In this document: piece after piece, positions 8,892 to 17,506 of the stretch
How the letters are laid out: every line of letters begins with the position of its first letter
Position numbering within the stretch: position 1 is the first letter of the stretch
The notes under the pieces: generated by a model
The model's database searches: none
The model's input: only the letters and a program-made list of their open reading frames with translations
What the model was told of the DNA's origin: nothing
Assembly (NCBI GenBank): GCA_016794485.1
Contig: JAEUHV010000257.1
Location: 1-50,210, forward strand
Direction of reading: 5' to 3'
DNA from: Planctomycetota bacterium
GTDB taxonomy: Bacteria > Planctomycetota > UBA1135 > UBA2386
Length of the DNA: 50,210 nt
Translations under genes and position numbers: made by a program

Positions 8892-10760
8892 TCACCACAG
8901 GAGGTGCGCCAGGCCGTTGCTGAGCTTGATGTCGCCGTTCGTCTTCAGCAGGACGTCCTGCATGAACATCGTCAGGCCGCGCAGGGCGGGCACGTCCGGC
9001 AGCGCGATCGGCGAGTAGAGCCGACCGTCGGCGGGCACGAAGCCGAGCGGCAGCGCGATCGGGTTGGCGTCGACGCGCAGGACCCCGTACGGCGTGCCCA
9101 GTTCGACGTCGGTCAGCGACAGCAGCGCGACGACGAAGGCCCCCGGGTTGCCCAGCTGGTTGTGCTGCAGCGGCTGGCCGAGCACCTGGAAGCGCGAGAA
9201 CTCGGGGAAGCGGCCGAAGGTGCTGAGCGAGCCGGTCGCCGAGTAGACGTAGACGTGGCTCGTGGTCTGCAGGAAGGCGATCGACGAGTTGACGTTCTGC
9301 GCGGTGAACGTGCCCTGCATCGGGATGCTCTCCCACTCGTAGTTCCACAGGCTGAAACCGAACGCGTTGGTGCCGTCCTGGCCGATGCCGACGAGGCGGT
9401 GCACGCCGAAGGTCGGGTTCAGGCCGGTGTTGACGCGCACCCAGCGGCTGTAGCGCGGGTCGAACACGTCGACGCCGCTGCCGTCGCGGATGCCGATGAT
9501 CGAGCCCTGGGTGAGCATCACGATCGTTCCGGTCGAGGCGAGGTCGGCGAACGTGCCGGTGCGCGCCGAGTAGGCCTGGTAGCCGGTCGGCGTCGTGCGC
9601 AGGATGCACTCGAAGTCGGCGGCGATGGCAAGTGCGGGCACATTCGGCGATTGCGCCCATTCGTTGCGGATCGCGGAGTAGGCGAAGCCTTCGCCGTTCG
9701 TTCCGGTCGCGAAGCCGGCGGTGTCGCCGAGCGTCAGCACCGAGGGCGCGTAGCCGGGGGCCACCGCCGATGCCCCGCGCAGGCCGCTGAAGCCGGTCAA
9801 CGTGGCGCCGTCGTCGACCAGCGCGTAGCTGCCGAACGAGCCGGCGGCCACCGCGACCAGCGGATTGGGTGCGCACGGGATCGGCGTCACCACGCCGGTG
9901 CCCGGGGCGTAGCCGTAGACCTCGCCGGTCGGCGTCTGGATCGTGGCGACCGCCGGGCCGAACGTGGTCACCGTGCCGACCGGAAAGCTCGACACGGTGA
10001 ACATGCCGCGCAGCGCGCTGAACCACAGGCGGTCGGTGCCGTTCGGCGACAGCGACGCGAAGCCGTCGCGCGAATCGATCGCGAGGCCCGTGGTGGGGTA
10101 GCCGATCGTGTCCCAGGTGTTCGTGTAGGTGCTGAACGCGGCGACCACGTCGGGGCCGCTGAACGTCGCGAACGCGCCGTTGCGCCAGGTGAGCACCTGG
10201 CCGGCTCCCTGCGTCGGCAGGGACACCCATTGGCCGAACAACGCGCTGAACGCGTGCGCGCGACCGCCTTCGAACGCGGTGACCACGTGCGAGTTGATGC
10301 CCATCTGTGGCGCCGTCTGGCAGGCAAGGTGCTGCCACTCGCCGAAGAAGGCCGAGAACGCCCAGACGTCGTTGCCGTCGACGACGTACGACGTCCACGA
10401 CGACGAGATCGAGCCGATGTTGACGATCGCGGTCGGGCTCACCGGCAGTTCGGCGACACGGGCCGTGAACGAGCTGTAGCCGAACACGCTCGAGCCGTCG
10501 CGCCACAGGCACTGCTTGTTGGCGAGGCCGACGAGCGTCGGCGCGGTCACCGGCTGCACGACCCACTTGCGGTGTTGGCCGGAGAAGAAGTGGTACTCGG
10601 TCGGCGTCTCGATCAGCACGATGGAGCCGATGCCGCGGACCTGCGTGGTGCCGGCGGGGCGGGGGTACTCGTTCCAGTAGGCGCCGTCGCTGGCCTGCGC
10701 CAGGACGGGGGCGGCGGCGAACGCGGCCAGCAGGAACACTCGGGAGAAGAAGTTCGGCAT
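8892..10760 (-). CDS. secreted propeller-like protein of unknown function in the chelatase operon
   Basis: A 622-residue exported protein with a Sec signal peptide (residues 1 to about 22, ending VLAQA). The body repeats a unit of about 45-60 residues centred on aromatic motifs such as FSAFFGEW, FSALFGQW, YTNTWD, YSAIRNEW and YSARTG, suggesting a beta-propeller or similar solenoid. The last ~85 residues (LPDVPALRGLTMF to the end) resemble the C-terminal module of the repeat protein at 1582-4029. Its stop lies 20 bp before the chelatase ATG on the same strand, so co-transcription is likely. I do not recognise the family. An extracytoplasmic partner of the chelatase is possible but rests only on gene order. 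Confidence 0.7.
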   Translation of the reverse strand: MPNFFSRVFLLAAFAAAPVLAQASDGAYWNEYPRPAGTTQVRGIGSIVLIETPTEYHFFSGQHRKWVVQPVTAPTLVGLANKQCLWRDGSSVFGYSSFTARVAELPVSPTAIVNIGSISSSWTSYVVDGNDVWAFSAFFGEWQHLACQTAPQMGINSHVVTAFEGGRAHAFSALFGQWVSLPTQGAGQVLTWRNGAFATFSGPDVVAAFSTYTNTWDTIGYPTTGLAIDSRDGFASLSPNGTDRLWFSALRGMFTVSSFPVGTVTTFGPAVATIQTPTGEVYGYAPGTGVVTPIPCAPNPLVAVAAGSFGSYALVDDGATLTGFSGLRGASAVAPGYAPSVLTLGDTAGFATGTNGEGFAYSAIRNEWAQSPNVPALAIAADFECILRTTPTGYQAYSARTGTFADLASTGTIVMLTQGSIIGIRDGSGVDVFDPRYSRWVRVNTGLNPTFGVHRLVGIGQDGTNAFGFSLWNYEWESIPMQGTFTAQNVNSSIAFLQTTSHVYVYSATGSLSTFGRFPEFSRFQVLGQPLQHNQLGNPGAFVVALLSLTDVELGTPYGVLRVDANPIALPLGFVPADGRLYSPIALPDVPALRGLTMFMQDVLLKTNGDIKLSNGLAHLLW

Positions 10761-10805
10761 TGCGGGGTGCGGGGTGGTTGGGCAGGGCGCCGACGGGGTG
10801 CTGGC

Positions 10806-10819
10806 GCGGGGCGCCCCGC
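10806..10819. repeat. 14-bp perfect palindrome upstream of the chelatase operon
   Basis: GCGGGGCGCCCCGC lies about 46 bp upstream of the ATG at 10760, within the 176-bp gap before the trehalose gene. It could be an operator or a leader hairpin, but perfect GC palindromes arise easily in such DNA. Confidence 0.3.
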
Positions 10820-10910
10820 AAGGCAACCGCCGTGCCGCCGTCGCCGCCTCTGGGCCAGCCGGTCCCGGTCGCTTCGCCGTGGCCGGACCGTGTCCACAGA
10901 TCGCCCGCCG

Positions 10911-10929
10911 CGGGACGACAACCGTCCCG
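10911..10929 (-). terminator. hairpin after the trehalose gene
   Basis: CGGGACG and CGTCCCG form a perfect 7-bp stem with a 5-base loop, starting 7 bp beyond the stop codon of the synthase/phosphatase gene. No T-run follows on the minus strand, so it is at best a non-canonical terminator or an mRNA-stabilising hairpin. It separates the trehalose operon from the chelatase operon. Confidence 0.4.
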
Positions 10930-10936
10930 ATCGGGC

Positions 10937-13144
10937 TCAGTGGGCGGAGGTTTCGCCCTGGGCCCGCGGCAGCAATGCGCGCAGCAGCAACCGCACCGTG
11001 CCCGGGTCGGGCACCTGGAAGCGCGCGGCGCTGTCGCCGCCGCCGACGTGCACCGTCACCGCGCCGGCCGGAGCCGCGAGGAACATGTCTTCGTCGGTGC
11101 GGTCGTCGCCGAACACGACCACGGCCGCCTGCGGATTCGCCGCCGCGAGCCGCGCCAGCACCTGCCCCTTGTGCACGCCCTGCGGCCGCACCTCGAGCAC
11201 GCGGTTGCCCTCGACCACGGCGACGCCGACGTTGCTGAGCAGTTCGAGCAGGTGCAGGCGCAGCTCCATCGCCACTGTCGTCGCGAACGCGGGTTCGACC
11301 TGGCGGTAGTGCCACGCCACCGACTGCGCCTTCACCTCGAGGAACGCGCCTGGAATGTGTGCCGCGACCCGCTGCAACAGGGCGACGACGCGCGGCCGCC
11401 AGTCGGGCTCGCCGCCGGGCGGCGCCGACCACTCGCCGACGGCGGTGCGCGACACCAGTCCGTGCTCGGCGTGCAGGCCGATGCCGAGGCCGGCGAACCA
11501 GCGATCGAGGAACGACCGGTCGCGGCCGCTGACGACGTGCACCTCGAGGCCGGGAGTGGCCGCCAGCCGGCCGAGCAGGTCGCGCAGGGCCGAGTCCGGG
11601 GTCGCGAGCTCCGGCCGCAGGGCGAAGTCGACCAGCGTGCCGTCGTAGTCGAGCACCAGCAGCACGCGGCCAACTTCGCGCGCGCCATGCAGGGCTTGCG
11701 CGATCGACGGCAGCGACGCCACCGGCTCGACCGGGTGGGTCGGATGGGTCGCGAGTTCGCCGAGGAACGTGCGCACCCAACCGTGCACGTCGTGGCGGAT
11801 GACGGCCGGGCGCAGCGAAGTCATGCGCCGCCGTCGTTCGGCTTCGGGCATGTCCACCGCCGTGGCGATCGCCCGGGCGACGCCGTCGATGTCGTACGGA
11901 TTGCACTGCAGCGCCTCGGGCATCTCGGCGGCGGCGCCGGCGAACTCGCTGAGCACCAGCACGCCGTCGCCGTCCTCGCGCGTCGCGACGAATTCCTTCG
12001 CCACCAGGTTGAGGCCGTCGCGCAACGGCGTCACCAGCATCACGTCGGCGGCGAGGTATTGCACGGCGACGTCGCGCGGCGACAGACCGCGGTTGATGTA
12101 GCGGATCGGCTGGTGGTCGGGTGTGCCGAAGCGGCCGTTGATGCGGCCGACCAGTTCGTCGACGCCGCGCTTGAACGTCTGGTACTCCTTCACGTCCTCG
12201 CGCGATGTGACCGCGACCTGGATCAACTGCACCCGCGGCGCGTCCTTCGGGCGTTGCTCGAGCAGGCGTTCGAAGCCGAGCAGTCGGCGCGGCAGGCCCT
12301 TGGTGTAGTCGAGGCGGTCGATGCCCAGCACCACGCGCGCCGAACCGAGGCTCGCGCGCAGCGCCTGCGCCTCGGCTTGCACGGCAGGGTCGGCGGCGAA
12401 CGTCGCGAACGTGCCGACGTCGACGCCCATCGGCAGCGCGGCGAGACGCACCTCGCGGCCCTGGTACAGGCAGCGGTCGATCTCGACCTCGATGCCGAGC
12501 AGGCGCAGCAACGATGCGGCGAAGTGGCGCAGGTAGCTGAGCGTGTGGAAGCCGATCAGGTCGGCGCCGAGCAGGCCGCGCAGCAGTTCCTCGCGCCACG
12601 GCAGCACCCGGAACACCTCGGTCGACGGGAACGGGATGTGCAGGAAGAAGCCGATGCGCGCGTCCGGCAGCCGTTGCCGCAGCAGCGCCGGCAGCAACAT
12701 CAGATGGAAGTCGTGCACCCACACCACGTCGCCAGGCTTCCACGCGGCGGCCACCGCGTCGGCGAACCGTTCGTTGACCGCGACGTAGTCGCGCCAGTTC
12801 GGGGTCGTCAACGGCAGGCGTTCGATCAGGTAGTGGAACGTCGGCCACAGCACGCCATTGCTGAACTCGTTGTAGTAGTTGTCGACCTCGGCCCGGCTGA
12901 GCTCGATCGGCACGAAGCGCTGCTCGCGCAGCCTGGCCAACACCGCCTGCTTCTGCGGGGCGCGCATTCCGCGCAGCGGTCCGGGCCAGCCGAACCAGAG
13001 CCCGGTGCCGCTCTCGTGCGGCACGCGCAGGCCCGTCGCGAGCCCGCCGGTGCTCGGGACGGTCCGTGGCCCGTCGTCCCCGTTCGACACCGTGACCGGC
13101 AGCCGGTTGGCGACGATCAGGATGCGCCCGCTGTCGCCGTTCAT
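10937..13144 (-). CDS. bifunctional trehalose-6-phosphate synthase/phosphatase (OtsA-OtsB fusion)
   Basis: The 735-residue product joins two enzymes of trehalose synthesis. Residues 1 to about 465 are a GT20 synthase (UDP-glucose + glucose-6-phosphate to trehalose-6-phosphate): an N-terminal VANRLPV motif, then WVHDFHLML, FFLHIPFPS, GIDRLDYTKG and TPLRDGLNLVAKEF. From about residue 485 a HAD phosphatase follows, with DYDGTLVDF (about 495; nucleophile and acid Asp), VVSGRD and GDDRTDEDMF. The HAD motifs are intact, so the phosphatase is probably active. The ATG at 13144 overlaps the upstream GH15 stop as ATGA; an ATG six bases earlier is an alternative start. Product trehalose would serve as a compatible solute. 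Such fusions occur in several bacterial phyla and in eukaryotes. Confidence 0.95.
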   Translation of the reverse strand: MNGDSGRILIVANRLPVTVSNGDDGPRTVPSTGGLATGLRVPHESGTGLWFGWPGPLRGMRAPQKQAVLARLREQRFVPIELSRAEVDNYYNEFSNGVLWPTFHYLIERLPLTTPNWRDYVAVNERFADAVAAAWKPGDVVWVHDFHLMLLPALLRQRLPDARIGFFLHIPFPSTEVFRVLPWREELLRGLLGADLIGFHTLSYLRHFAASLLRLLGIEVEIDRCLYQGREVRLAALPMGVDVGTFATFAADPAVQAEAQALRASLGSARVVLGIDRLDYTKGLPRRLLGFERLLEQRPKDAPRVQLIQVAVTSREDVKEYQTFKRGVDELVGRINGRFGTPDHQPIRYINRGLSPRDVAVQYLAADVMLVTPLRDGLNLVAKEFVATREDGDGVLVLSEFAGAAAEMPEALQCNPYDIDGVARAIATAVDMPEAERRRRMTSLRPAVIRHDVHGWVRTFLGELATHPTHPVEPVASLPSIAQALHGAREVGRVLLVLDYDGTLVDFALRPELATPDSALRDLLGRLAATPGLEVHVVSGRDRSFLDRWFAGLGIGLHAEHGLVSRTAVGEWSAPPGGEPDWRPRVVALLQRVAAHIPGAFLEVKAQSVAWHYRQVEPAFATTVAMELRLHLLELLSNVGVAVVEGNRVLEVRPQGVHKGQVLARLAAANPQAAVVVFGDDRTDEDMFLAAPAGAVTVHVGGGDSAARFQVPDPGTVRLLLRALLPRAQGETSAH

Positions 13145-14943
13145 GCCCATGCCCGCACCTCGCCGTCGCGCGCCGCCAGCAGCGTGCCGATGGTGGTCGC
13201 CGCGTTGATCAGGCCGACGTGGGTGTAGGCCTGCGGGAAGTTGCCGAGCAGCGCCCCCGTGGCCGGGTCGACGTCCTCGGAGAACAAGCCGAGCGGGTTG
13301 GCGCACGACGCCATGCGGTCGAAGATCGCGATCGCGTCGTCGAGGCGACCGGCCAGCGCCATCGCCTCGGCCCACCAGAAGCTGCAGATCGTGAACGCGC
13401 TCGTCGTCGTGCCGAAGTCGTCGTCGTTCTTGTAGCGCAGCATGAATCCCTGGTCGGTGAGCAGCTTGCCGTACGCGTCGAGCGTCGCGACGAAGCGCGG
13501 GTCCTTCGCGCCCAGGAGGCCGATCGACGGCAGCAGCAGGTTCGACGCGTCCGGGCTCACGCCGTCGAGGCCCTGGGTGAAGTAGCCGAGTTCCTTGCTG
13601 AAGCCGCGCCGCAGCACTTCCTCGCGTTCGCGCTCGGCGATCGTGGTCCAGGTCGCGGCGAGGTCGTTGCGGCCGAACCGCCGCGCCAGCCGCGCGCCGC
13701 GTTCGATCGCCGCCTGGCACATGGCGCGCGAGAACGTGTGGTGCTTCAGCATGGTGCGGTACTCCCAGATGCCGGTGTCGGGTTCGGGCGCAGCGGCGAT
13801 CGCTTCGTTCACCAGGCGTTCGACCAAGGGCATCAGGGCGGGCACGTCCTGGTCGACCAGCCGCGGGTCGGTCACCAGTGCCTCCAGGCTCAGCAGCAGT
13901 TCGCCCATCAGGTCGTTCTGCCGCTGCATCCACGCGGCGTTGCCGATGCGCACGTGGCCGTTGCCGCCGAATCCGGCCAGGTGCGGCAGCATCGACTCGT
14001 GCAGTTCGCGGCGGCCGTCGAGGCCGTACACCGGTTGCAGGGGGCCCGAGGCGGCGACGTCGACCAGGAACCGCAGGAACGCCGCACCTTCGCCGAGGTG
14101 GCTGAGCCGCCGCAGCGCCTCGACCACGAACGCGGCGTCGCGCAGCCAGCAGTAGCGGTAGTCCCAGGTGCGCTCCGTGCCCATCGCCTCGGGGATGCTG
14201 GTGGTCGTCGCGGCGATGATCGCACCGGTGTCGAGGTGCGCGTGCAGCTTGAGGCACAGCGCCGAACGCAACACCTCCTGCTGGCGGAACGGCGGCAACG
14301 AACAGGTGCGGGCCCATGACCGCCATCCGGCGACCGTGTGGTGCAAGGCGCGCTGGACCACGGCCAGATCGGCGCGGTGGTCGTCGTCGCCGAGCCGCAG
14401 CACGAAGTACACGGGTTCGTGCAGCACGAACGGCTGGCCGGCGAGCACCTTCGCGACGGGGGCGTTGGTGTCCAGCCGGAGGCGCAGCGCGCCGGCGTCG
14501 ATGCGGATTCCGCCGTCGACGGGGCACAGGTGCGGCCGCGAGCGGCCGTAGTCGGGGCGCGGGTCGAACTGCACCGCGAGCCGGACCTGGCCGCGCAGCG
14601 GCAGCACGAGCCGCACCAGCTCGTACGGGGCGCGCACGCCGAGGCCGTCCGGGATGCGCGGCGCGAAGTCGACGACTTCCCAGGCGGCGTCGGCGGTCGT
14701 GAACGTGTTGCGCAGCACGTTCGTGTTGGGGTCGTAGCGCAGCGAGCCGGCCACCGGACCCGACCCCGGCGTGATGCGCCAGGTGCCGCCGTTCGCCTGG
14801 TCGAGCAGGCTGCCGAACACCGATGGCGAATCCCACTGCGGCAGGCAGGCCCATTCGATCGCGGTGTCGGGTGCGACGAGGGCCAGCACGCGCCCGTTGC
14901 CGATCACGCCGTGGTCGAGACGCGGTGCCGTCGGGGTTCCCAT
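13141..14943 (-). CDS. GH15 family glucoamylase/trehalase-like glycoside hydrolase
   Basis: A 600-residue protein with no signal peptide. The N-terminal beta domain (from about residue 10, GVIGNGRVLALV) is the trehalase-like type, followed by an (alpha/alpha)6 catalytic barrel with ERTWDYRYCWLRDA (about 255-270), the GH15 signature, and CSFWWAEAMALAGR near the C-terminus. GH15 members hydrolyse alpha-glucosides: glucoamylase, glucodextranase or trehalase. Translational coupling to the trehalose synthase/phosphatase suggests trehalose or an alpha-glucan as the substrate, possibly to keep the intracellular pool in balance. The gene abuts the antiporter gene upstream (stop at 14944, ATG at 14943). 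Confidence 0.9.
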   Translation of the reverse strand: MGTPTAPRLDHGVIGNGRVLALVAPDTAIEWACLPQWDSPSVFGSLLDQANGGTWRITPGSGPVAGSLRYDPNTNVLRNTFTTADAAWEVVDFAPRIPDGLGVRAPYELVRLVLPLRGQVRLAVQFDPRPDYGRSRPHLCPVDGGIRIDAGALRLRLDTNAPVAKVLAGQPFVLHEPVYFVLRLGDDDHRADLAVVQRALHHTVAGWRSWARTCSLPPFRQQEVLRSALCLKLHAHLDTGAIIAATTTSIPEAMGTERTWDYRYCWLRDAAFVVEALRRLSHLGEGAAFLRFLVDVAASGPLQPVYGLDGRRELHESMLPHLAGFGGNGHVRIGNAAWMQRQNDLMGELLLSLEALVTDPRLVDQDVPALMPLVERLVNEAIAAAPEPDTGIWEYRTMLKHHTFSRAMCQAAIERGARLARRFGRNDLAATWTTIAEREREEVLRRGFSKELGYFTQGLDGVSPDASNLLLPSIGLLGAKDPRFVATLDAYGKLLTDQGFMLRYKNDDDFGTTTSAFTICSFWWAEAMALAGRLDDAIAIFDRMASCANPLGLFSEDVDPATGALLGNFPQAYTHVGLINAATTIGTLLAARDGEVRAWA

Positions 14944-16134
14944 TCACCGATGGTGCAGGGGAGCGGTGGTCGTCGTCGACGGTCCCACTTCGCGAAGTTG
15001 GCGAGGTGACCAGCCGAACACGAGGAACATCACCACGAAGCCGAGGGCGAAGCCGACCGCGACGTGCCAGCCGTGGCGCAGCCACGCGCCGACGGACTTC
15101 GCCTGGTCGAACACTCCGGCCACCGCGACTCCGGCCGAGGAGCCGAACCACAGCATCGAACCGCCGTAGCCGACGGCGAACGCGAGCAGGCCCCAGTCGT
15201 AGCCGCCCTGGTCGATCGCCAGCTTGGTCAGCGGGATGTTGTCGAAGATCGACGACACGAGGCCGAGGGCGAACGTGGTCGGCATGCTCGCCTCGGGCAG
15301 TTCGTGCACCGGCATCAACGACGCCGTCAGCACCAGCGCCAGCAGGAAGCACGTGCCCGGCAGCGCCCGGCGAACGACCGTGACGTCGAACGGCCGCAGC
15401 AGGCTGGCGAGCAGCAGCGTGCCCCAGACACCGACCGCGGGCAGTTCCCACACGAGGTTGGTGGCGATCGTCGCCGCGATCACCGCGCCGACGATCGCGA
15501 GGCGGGTGCCGTCGACCGGCTTCGCCGCCGCGGTGCTTCGCACCAGCGGTTGCAGCGCGTGCTGCTGGCCGCTCGCGAACCAGCCGAAGAACACGAACGC
15601 GACGACGGCGCCGAGCGCGGCCGGCGCGATCCACAGCGGCGATGCACCGGCGAACCACAGCATGGTCGTGGTGGTGTCGCCGATCACCGAACCGGCACCG
15701 CCCGCGTTCGCGGCCGCGACGATCGCCGCGAGGTAGCCGACGTGCAGGCGGCGCTGGAACAACGTCGAGGCGGCCGAGGCTCCGATCAGCGCTGCGGCGA
15801 TGTTGTCGAGCGCGGCCGACAGCACGAACACGACGAGCAGCAGCCCGAAGGCTCCGGCGCGACCGTTCGGCAGGCGCGCCGTCAGCCGCTCCGCGGCGTG
15901 GCTGCGTTCGAAGTGCGCGGCCAAGGCGGCGAATCCCAGCAGCAGGCCGGCGAGGTTGGCCAGGATCCGGCCTTCGTGCTCGAGATGGTGCGGCAGGTCG
16001 AAGCCTGGCACGAAGCACGACACCACGATCGCCGCAGCGAGGCCGCCGAGCGCCGTGCGCAATGCGTGGCGGTGGCTCACGGCAATGCCGGCGAGCGTGA
16101 GCAGGAAGATGCCGAACAGCAGGGTAGAGGTCAT
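14944..16134 (-). CDS. NhaD-type Na+/H+ antiporter / ArsB-related transporter
   Basis: A 396-residue polytopic membrane protein with about ten to eleven helices. Two half-repeats each carry a DN motif: LDNIAAALIGAS in the first half and FDNIPLTKLAID in the second. GGAGSVIGDTTTTMLWF closely matches the NhaD signature. The family exchanges sodium or lithium for protons and belongs to the ion transporter superfamily with ArsB and citrate carriers. Its place directly upstream of the trehalose genes suggests a salt/osmotic stress unit: ion export plus compatible solute. The start at ATG 16134 gives a hydrophobic N-terminus; upstream in-frame sequence is not membrane-like and was excluded. Confidence 0.85.
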   Translation of the reverse strand: MTSTLLFGIFLLTLAGIAVSHRHALRTALGGLAAAIVVSCFVPGFDLPHHLEHEGRILANLAGLLLGFAALAAHFERSHAAERLTARLPNGRAGAFGLLLVVFVLSAALDNIAAALIGASAASTLFQRRLHVGYLAAIVAAANAGGAGSVIGDTTTTMLWFAGASPLWIAPAALGAVVAFVFFGWFASGQQHALQPLVRSTAAAKPVDGTRLAIVGAVIAATIATNLVWELPAVGVWGTLLLASLLRPFDVTVVRRALPGTCFLLALVLTASLMPVHELPEASMPTTFALGLVSSIFDNIPLTKLAIDQGGYDWGLLAFAVGYGGSMLWFGSSAGVAVAGVFDQAKSVGAWLRHGWHVAVGFALGFVVMFLVFGWSPRQLREVGPSTTTTAPLHHR

Positions 16135-16184
16135 GACGAGGTCCGCGCTGGCGGCCCGACCAGCGCAGACCTGCCGAAACCACG

Positions 16185-16228
16185 TCCGGCACCCTTGTAA
16201 GGCCGCTTGCTTAGGTGAACGTGCCGGA
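16185..16228. promoter_or_regulatory. 8-bp inverted repeat in a divergent intergenic region
   Basis: TCCGGCAC (16185-16192) and GTGCCGGA (16221-16228) are perfect inverted arms separated by 28 bp. They sit 51 bp upstream of the antiporter ATG and 122 bp upstream of the XRE-VOC gene. This is a reasonable place for an operator bound by the XRE-VOC protein or another dimeric regulator. No consensus promoter is obvious between the arms. Confidence 0.4.
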
Positions 16229-16349
16229 AGGTGCAAGGGCGCCGCCTCCGGCAAATCCGGCCCCGGCCGCAGGACCCGCCACGGCGATGGCGGAGAACTG
16301 TCGCCGGGCGGACGTGGTCGTGAATGCAGCCGTCGACTACGAACGCGGC

Positions 16350-16922
16350 ATGGCCGGAAACCGCATTCGCACGTTGCGCGAGCAGCGCGCGTGGACCCAG
16401 GAACAACTCGCTTCTGCCGCCGGGCTCGCCGTTCGCACCGTACAGCGGGCGGAAGGCGGCACCATGTCGGCGGCGACGCGCCGGCGGCTCGCCACGGCAC
16501 TCGCCGCGGCGCCGGCAGACCTGCAGCCCGAACCGATGCCCGCGATTCAGCCCGTGCTCGTGTATCGCGATTCGAAGGCTGCAGTCGACTGGCTGGTCCG
16601 CGCGTTCGGCGCGGTCGTGCGCGAACGCGTCGTCGACGACGAGGGCCAGGTCGCGCACGGCGAACTCGTGTTCGGCAGCGGGGTCGTGTTGGTGACGCGG
16701 GCCGTGCCGCGGTCTGGATGGGTGGGTCCAGAGTCGCTGCGCGGCAAGCGCGCCGGGTTCCTGGTGGTGACGGTGGGCGATGTCGATGCGCACTGTGCCA
16801 TCGCGCGCCGCGCCGGAGTTGCCATCCATGCCGAGCCGGAGACGAGTTGGGGGCAGCGGCGCTACCGGTGCCGCGATCTGGAAGGGCACGAATGGTGCTT
16901 CACGCAGCGGGTGCCCACGTGA
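16350..16922 (+). CDS. XRE-family helix-turn-helix fused to a VOC (glyoxalase/bleomycin-resistance) domain
   Basis: A 190-residue two-domain protein. Residues about 4-58 form an XRE-type HTH (IRTLREQRAWTQEQLA, then GLAVRTVQRAEGG). Residues about 70-190 form a VOC fold: RDSKAAVDWLVRAFGA, HGELVFGSG, DVDAHCAIARRAG and a final RYRCRDLEGHEWCF, typical of the PhnB/glyoxalase-like group. The VOC part could bind a small ligand that controls DNA binding, or be a true enzyme fused to a regulator. I chose ATG 16350 because the HTH begins there; GTG 16215 would add 45 Ala/Pro-rich residues. The next gene starts at its stop (GTGA overlap). Confidence 0.82.
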   Translation: MAGNRIRTLREQRAWTQEQLASAAGLAVRTVQRAEGGTMSAATRRRLATALAAAPADLQPEPMPAIQPVLVYRDSKAAVDWLVRAFGAVVRERVVDDEGQVAHGELVFGSGVVLVTRAVPRSGWVGPESLRGKRAGFLVVTVGDVDAHCAIARRAGVAIHAEPETSWGQRRYRCRDLEGHEWCFTQRVPT

Positions 16923-17485
16923 ACAGGTGGTTGTTCGCCGCAGCGCTCGTCGCCATGGCGGTAGTGCGCGCGCCGCACGTTCGCCGCAGCGTTCGCGTTC
17001 CCGTCGCCACGAACCGCGAGACCCGCGTCGACCGGACCCTGGTCGTGGGGGTCGGGATCGGCATGGCCCTCGGCGTCGTCTGGCTGTGCGGCGCCCTCGG
17101 CTTCGCCGACCGGCCGCACTCGCCCGCCGCCACGGGCCTGGGAGGCGCGTTGCTCGCAGGTGGACTCGTCCTGCTGCACTGCTGCCATCGCGACCTCGGC
17201 ACGAACTGGTCCAACACCCTCGTGCTGCGCTCCGGGCACGCCCTCGTCACCTGCGGGATCTACCGGCGAGTGCGGCACCCAATGTACCTGGCGCTGCTGC
17301 TCTACGGCCTCGGCCAGGCGTTGGTGGTGGAGAACCTGCTGGCCGGTCCGGGGTTCTTCGTGCCGTTCGCGGCGTTGGTCGCCCTGCGGCTCCCAGCCGA
17401 GGAACGCATGCTGCACGAGCGCTTCGGCGAGGCCTGGACTGCCTACGCCGCGGGGTCGTGGCGGCTGGTGCCGTGGATCTGGTAG
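16919..17485 (+). CDS. isoprenylcysteine carboxyl methyltransferase-like membrane methyltransferase
   Basis: A 188-residue membrane protein with about four or five hydrophobic segments. The C-terminal half has the ICMT/PEMT pattern: a helix followed by GIYRRVRHPMYLALLL, then LRLPAEERMLHERFGEAW and a final WRLVPW. Family members methylate lipids or small hydrophobic molecules using S-adenosylmethionine at the membrane face. The start is a GTG that overlaps the preceding TGA (16919-16922), so it is coupled to the XRE-VOC gene. The bacterial substrate is unknown. Confidence 0.82.
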   Translation: MNRWLFAAALVAMAVVRAPHVRRSVRVPVATNRETRVDRTLVVGVGIGMALGVVWLCGALGFADRPHSPAATGLGGALLAGGLVLLHCCHRDLGTNWSNTLVLRSGHALVTCGIYRRVRHPMYLALLLYGLGQALVVENLLAGPGFFVPFAALVALRLPAEERMLHERFGEAWTAYAAGSWRLVPWIW

Positions 17486-17506
17486 GGCACAGCCGCGACG
17501 TGCAAC

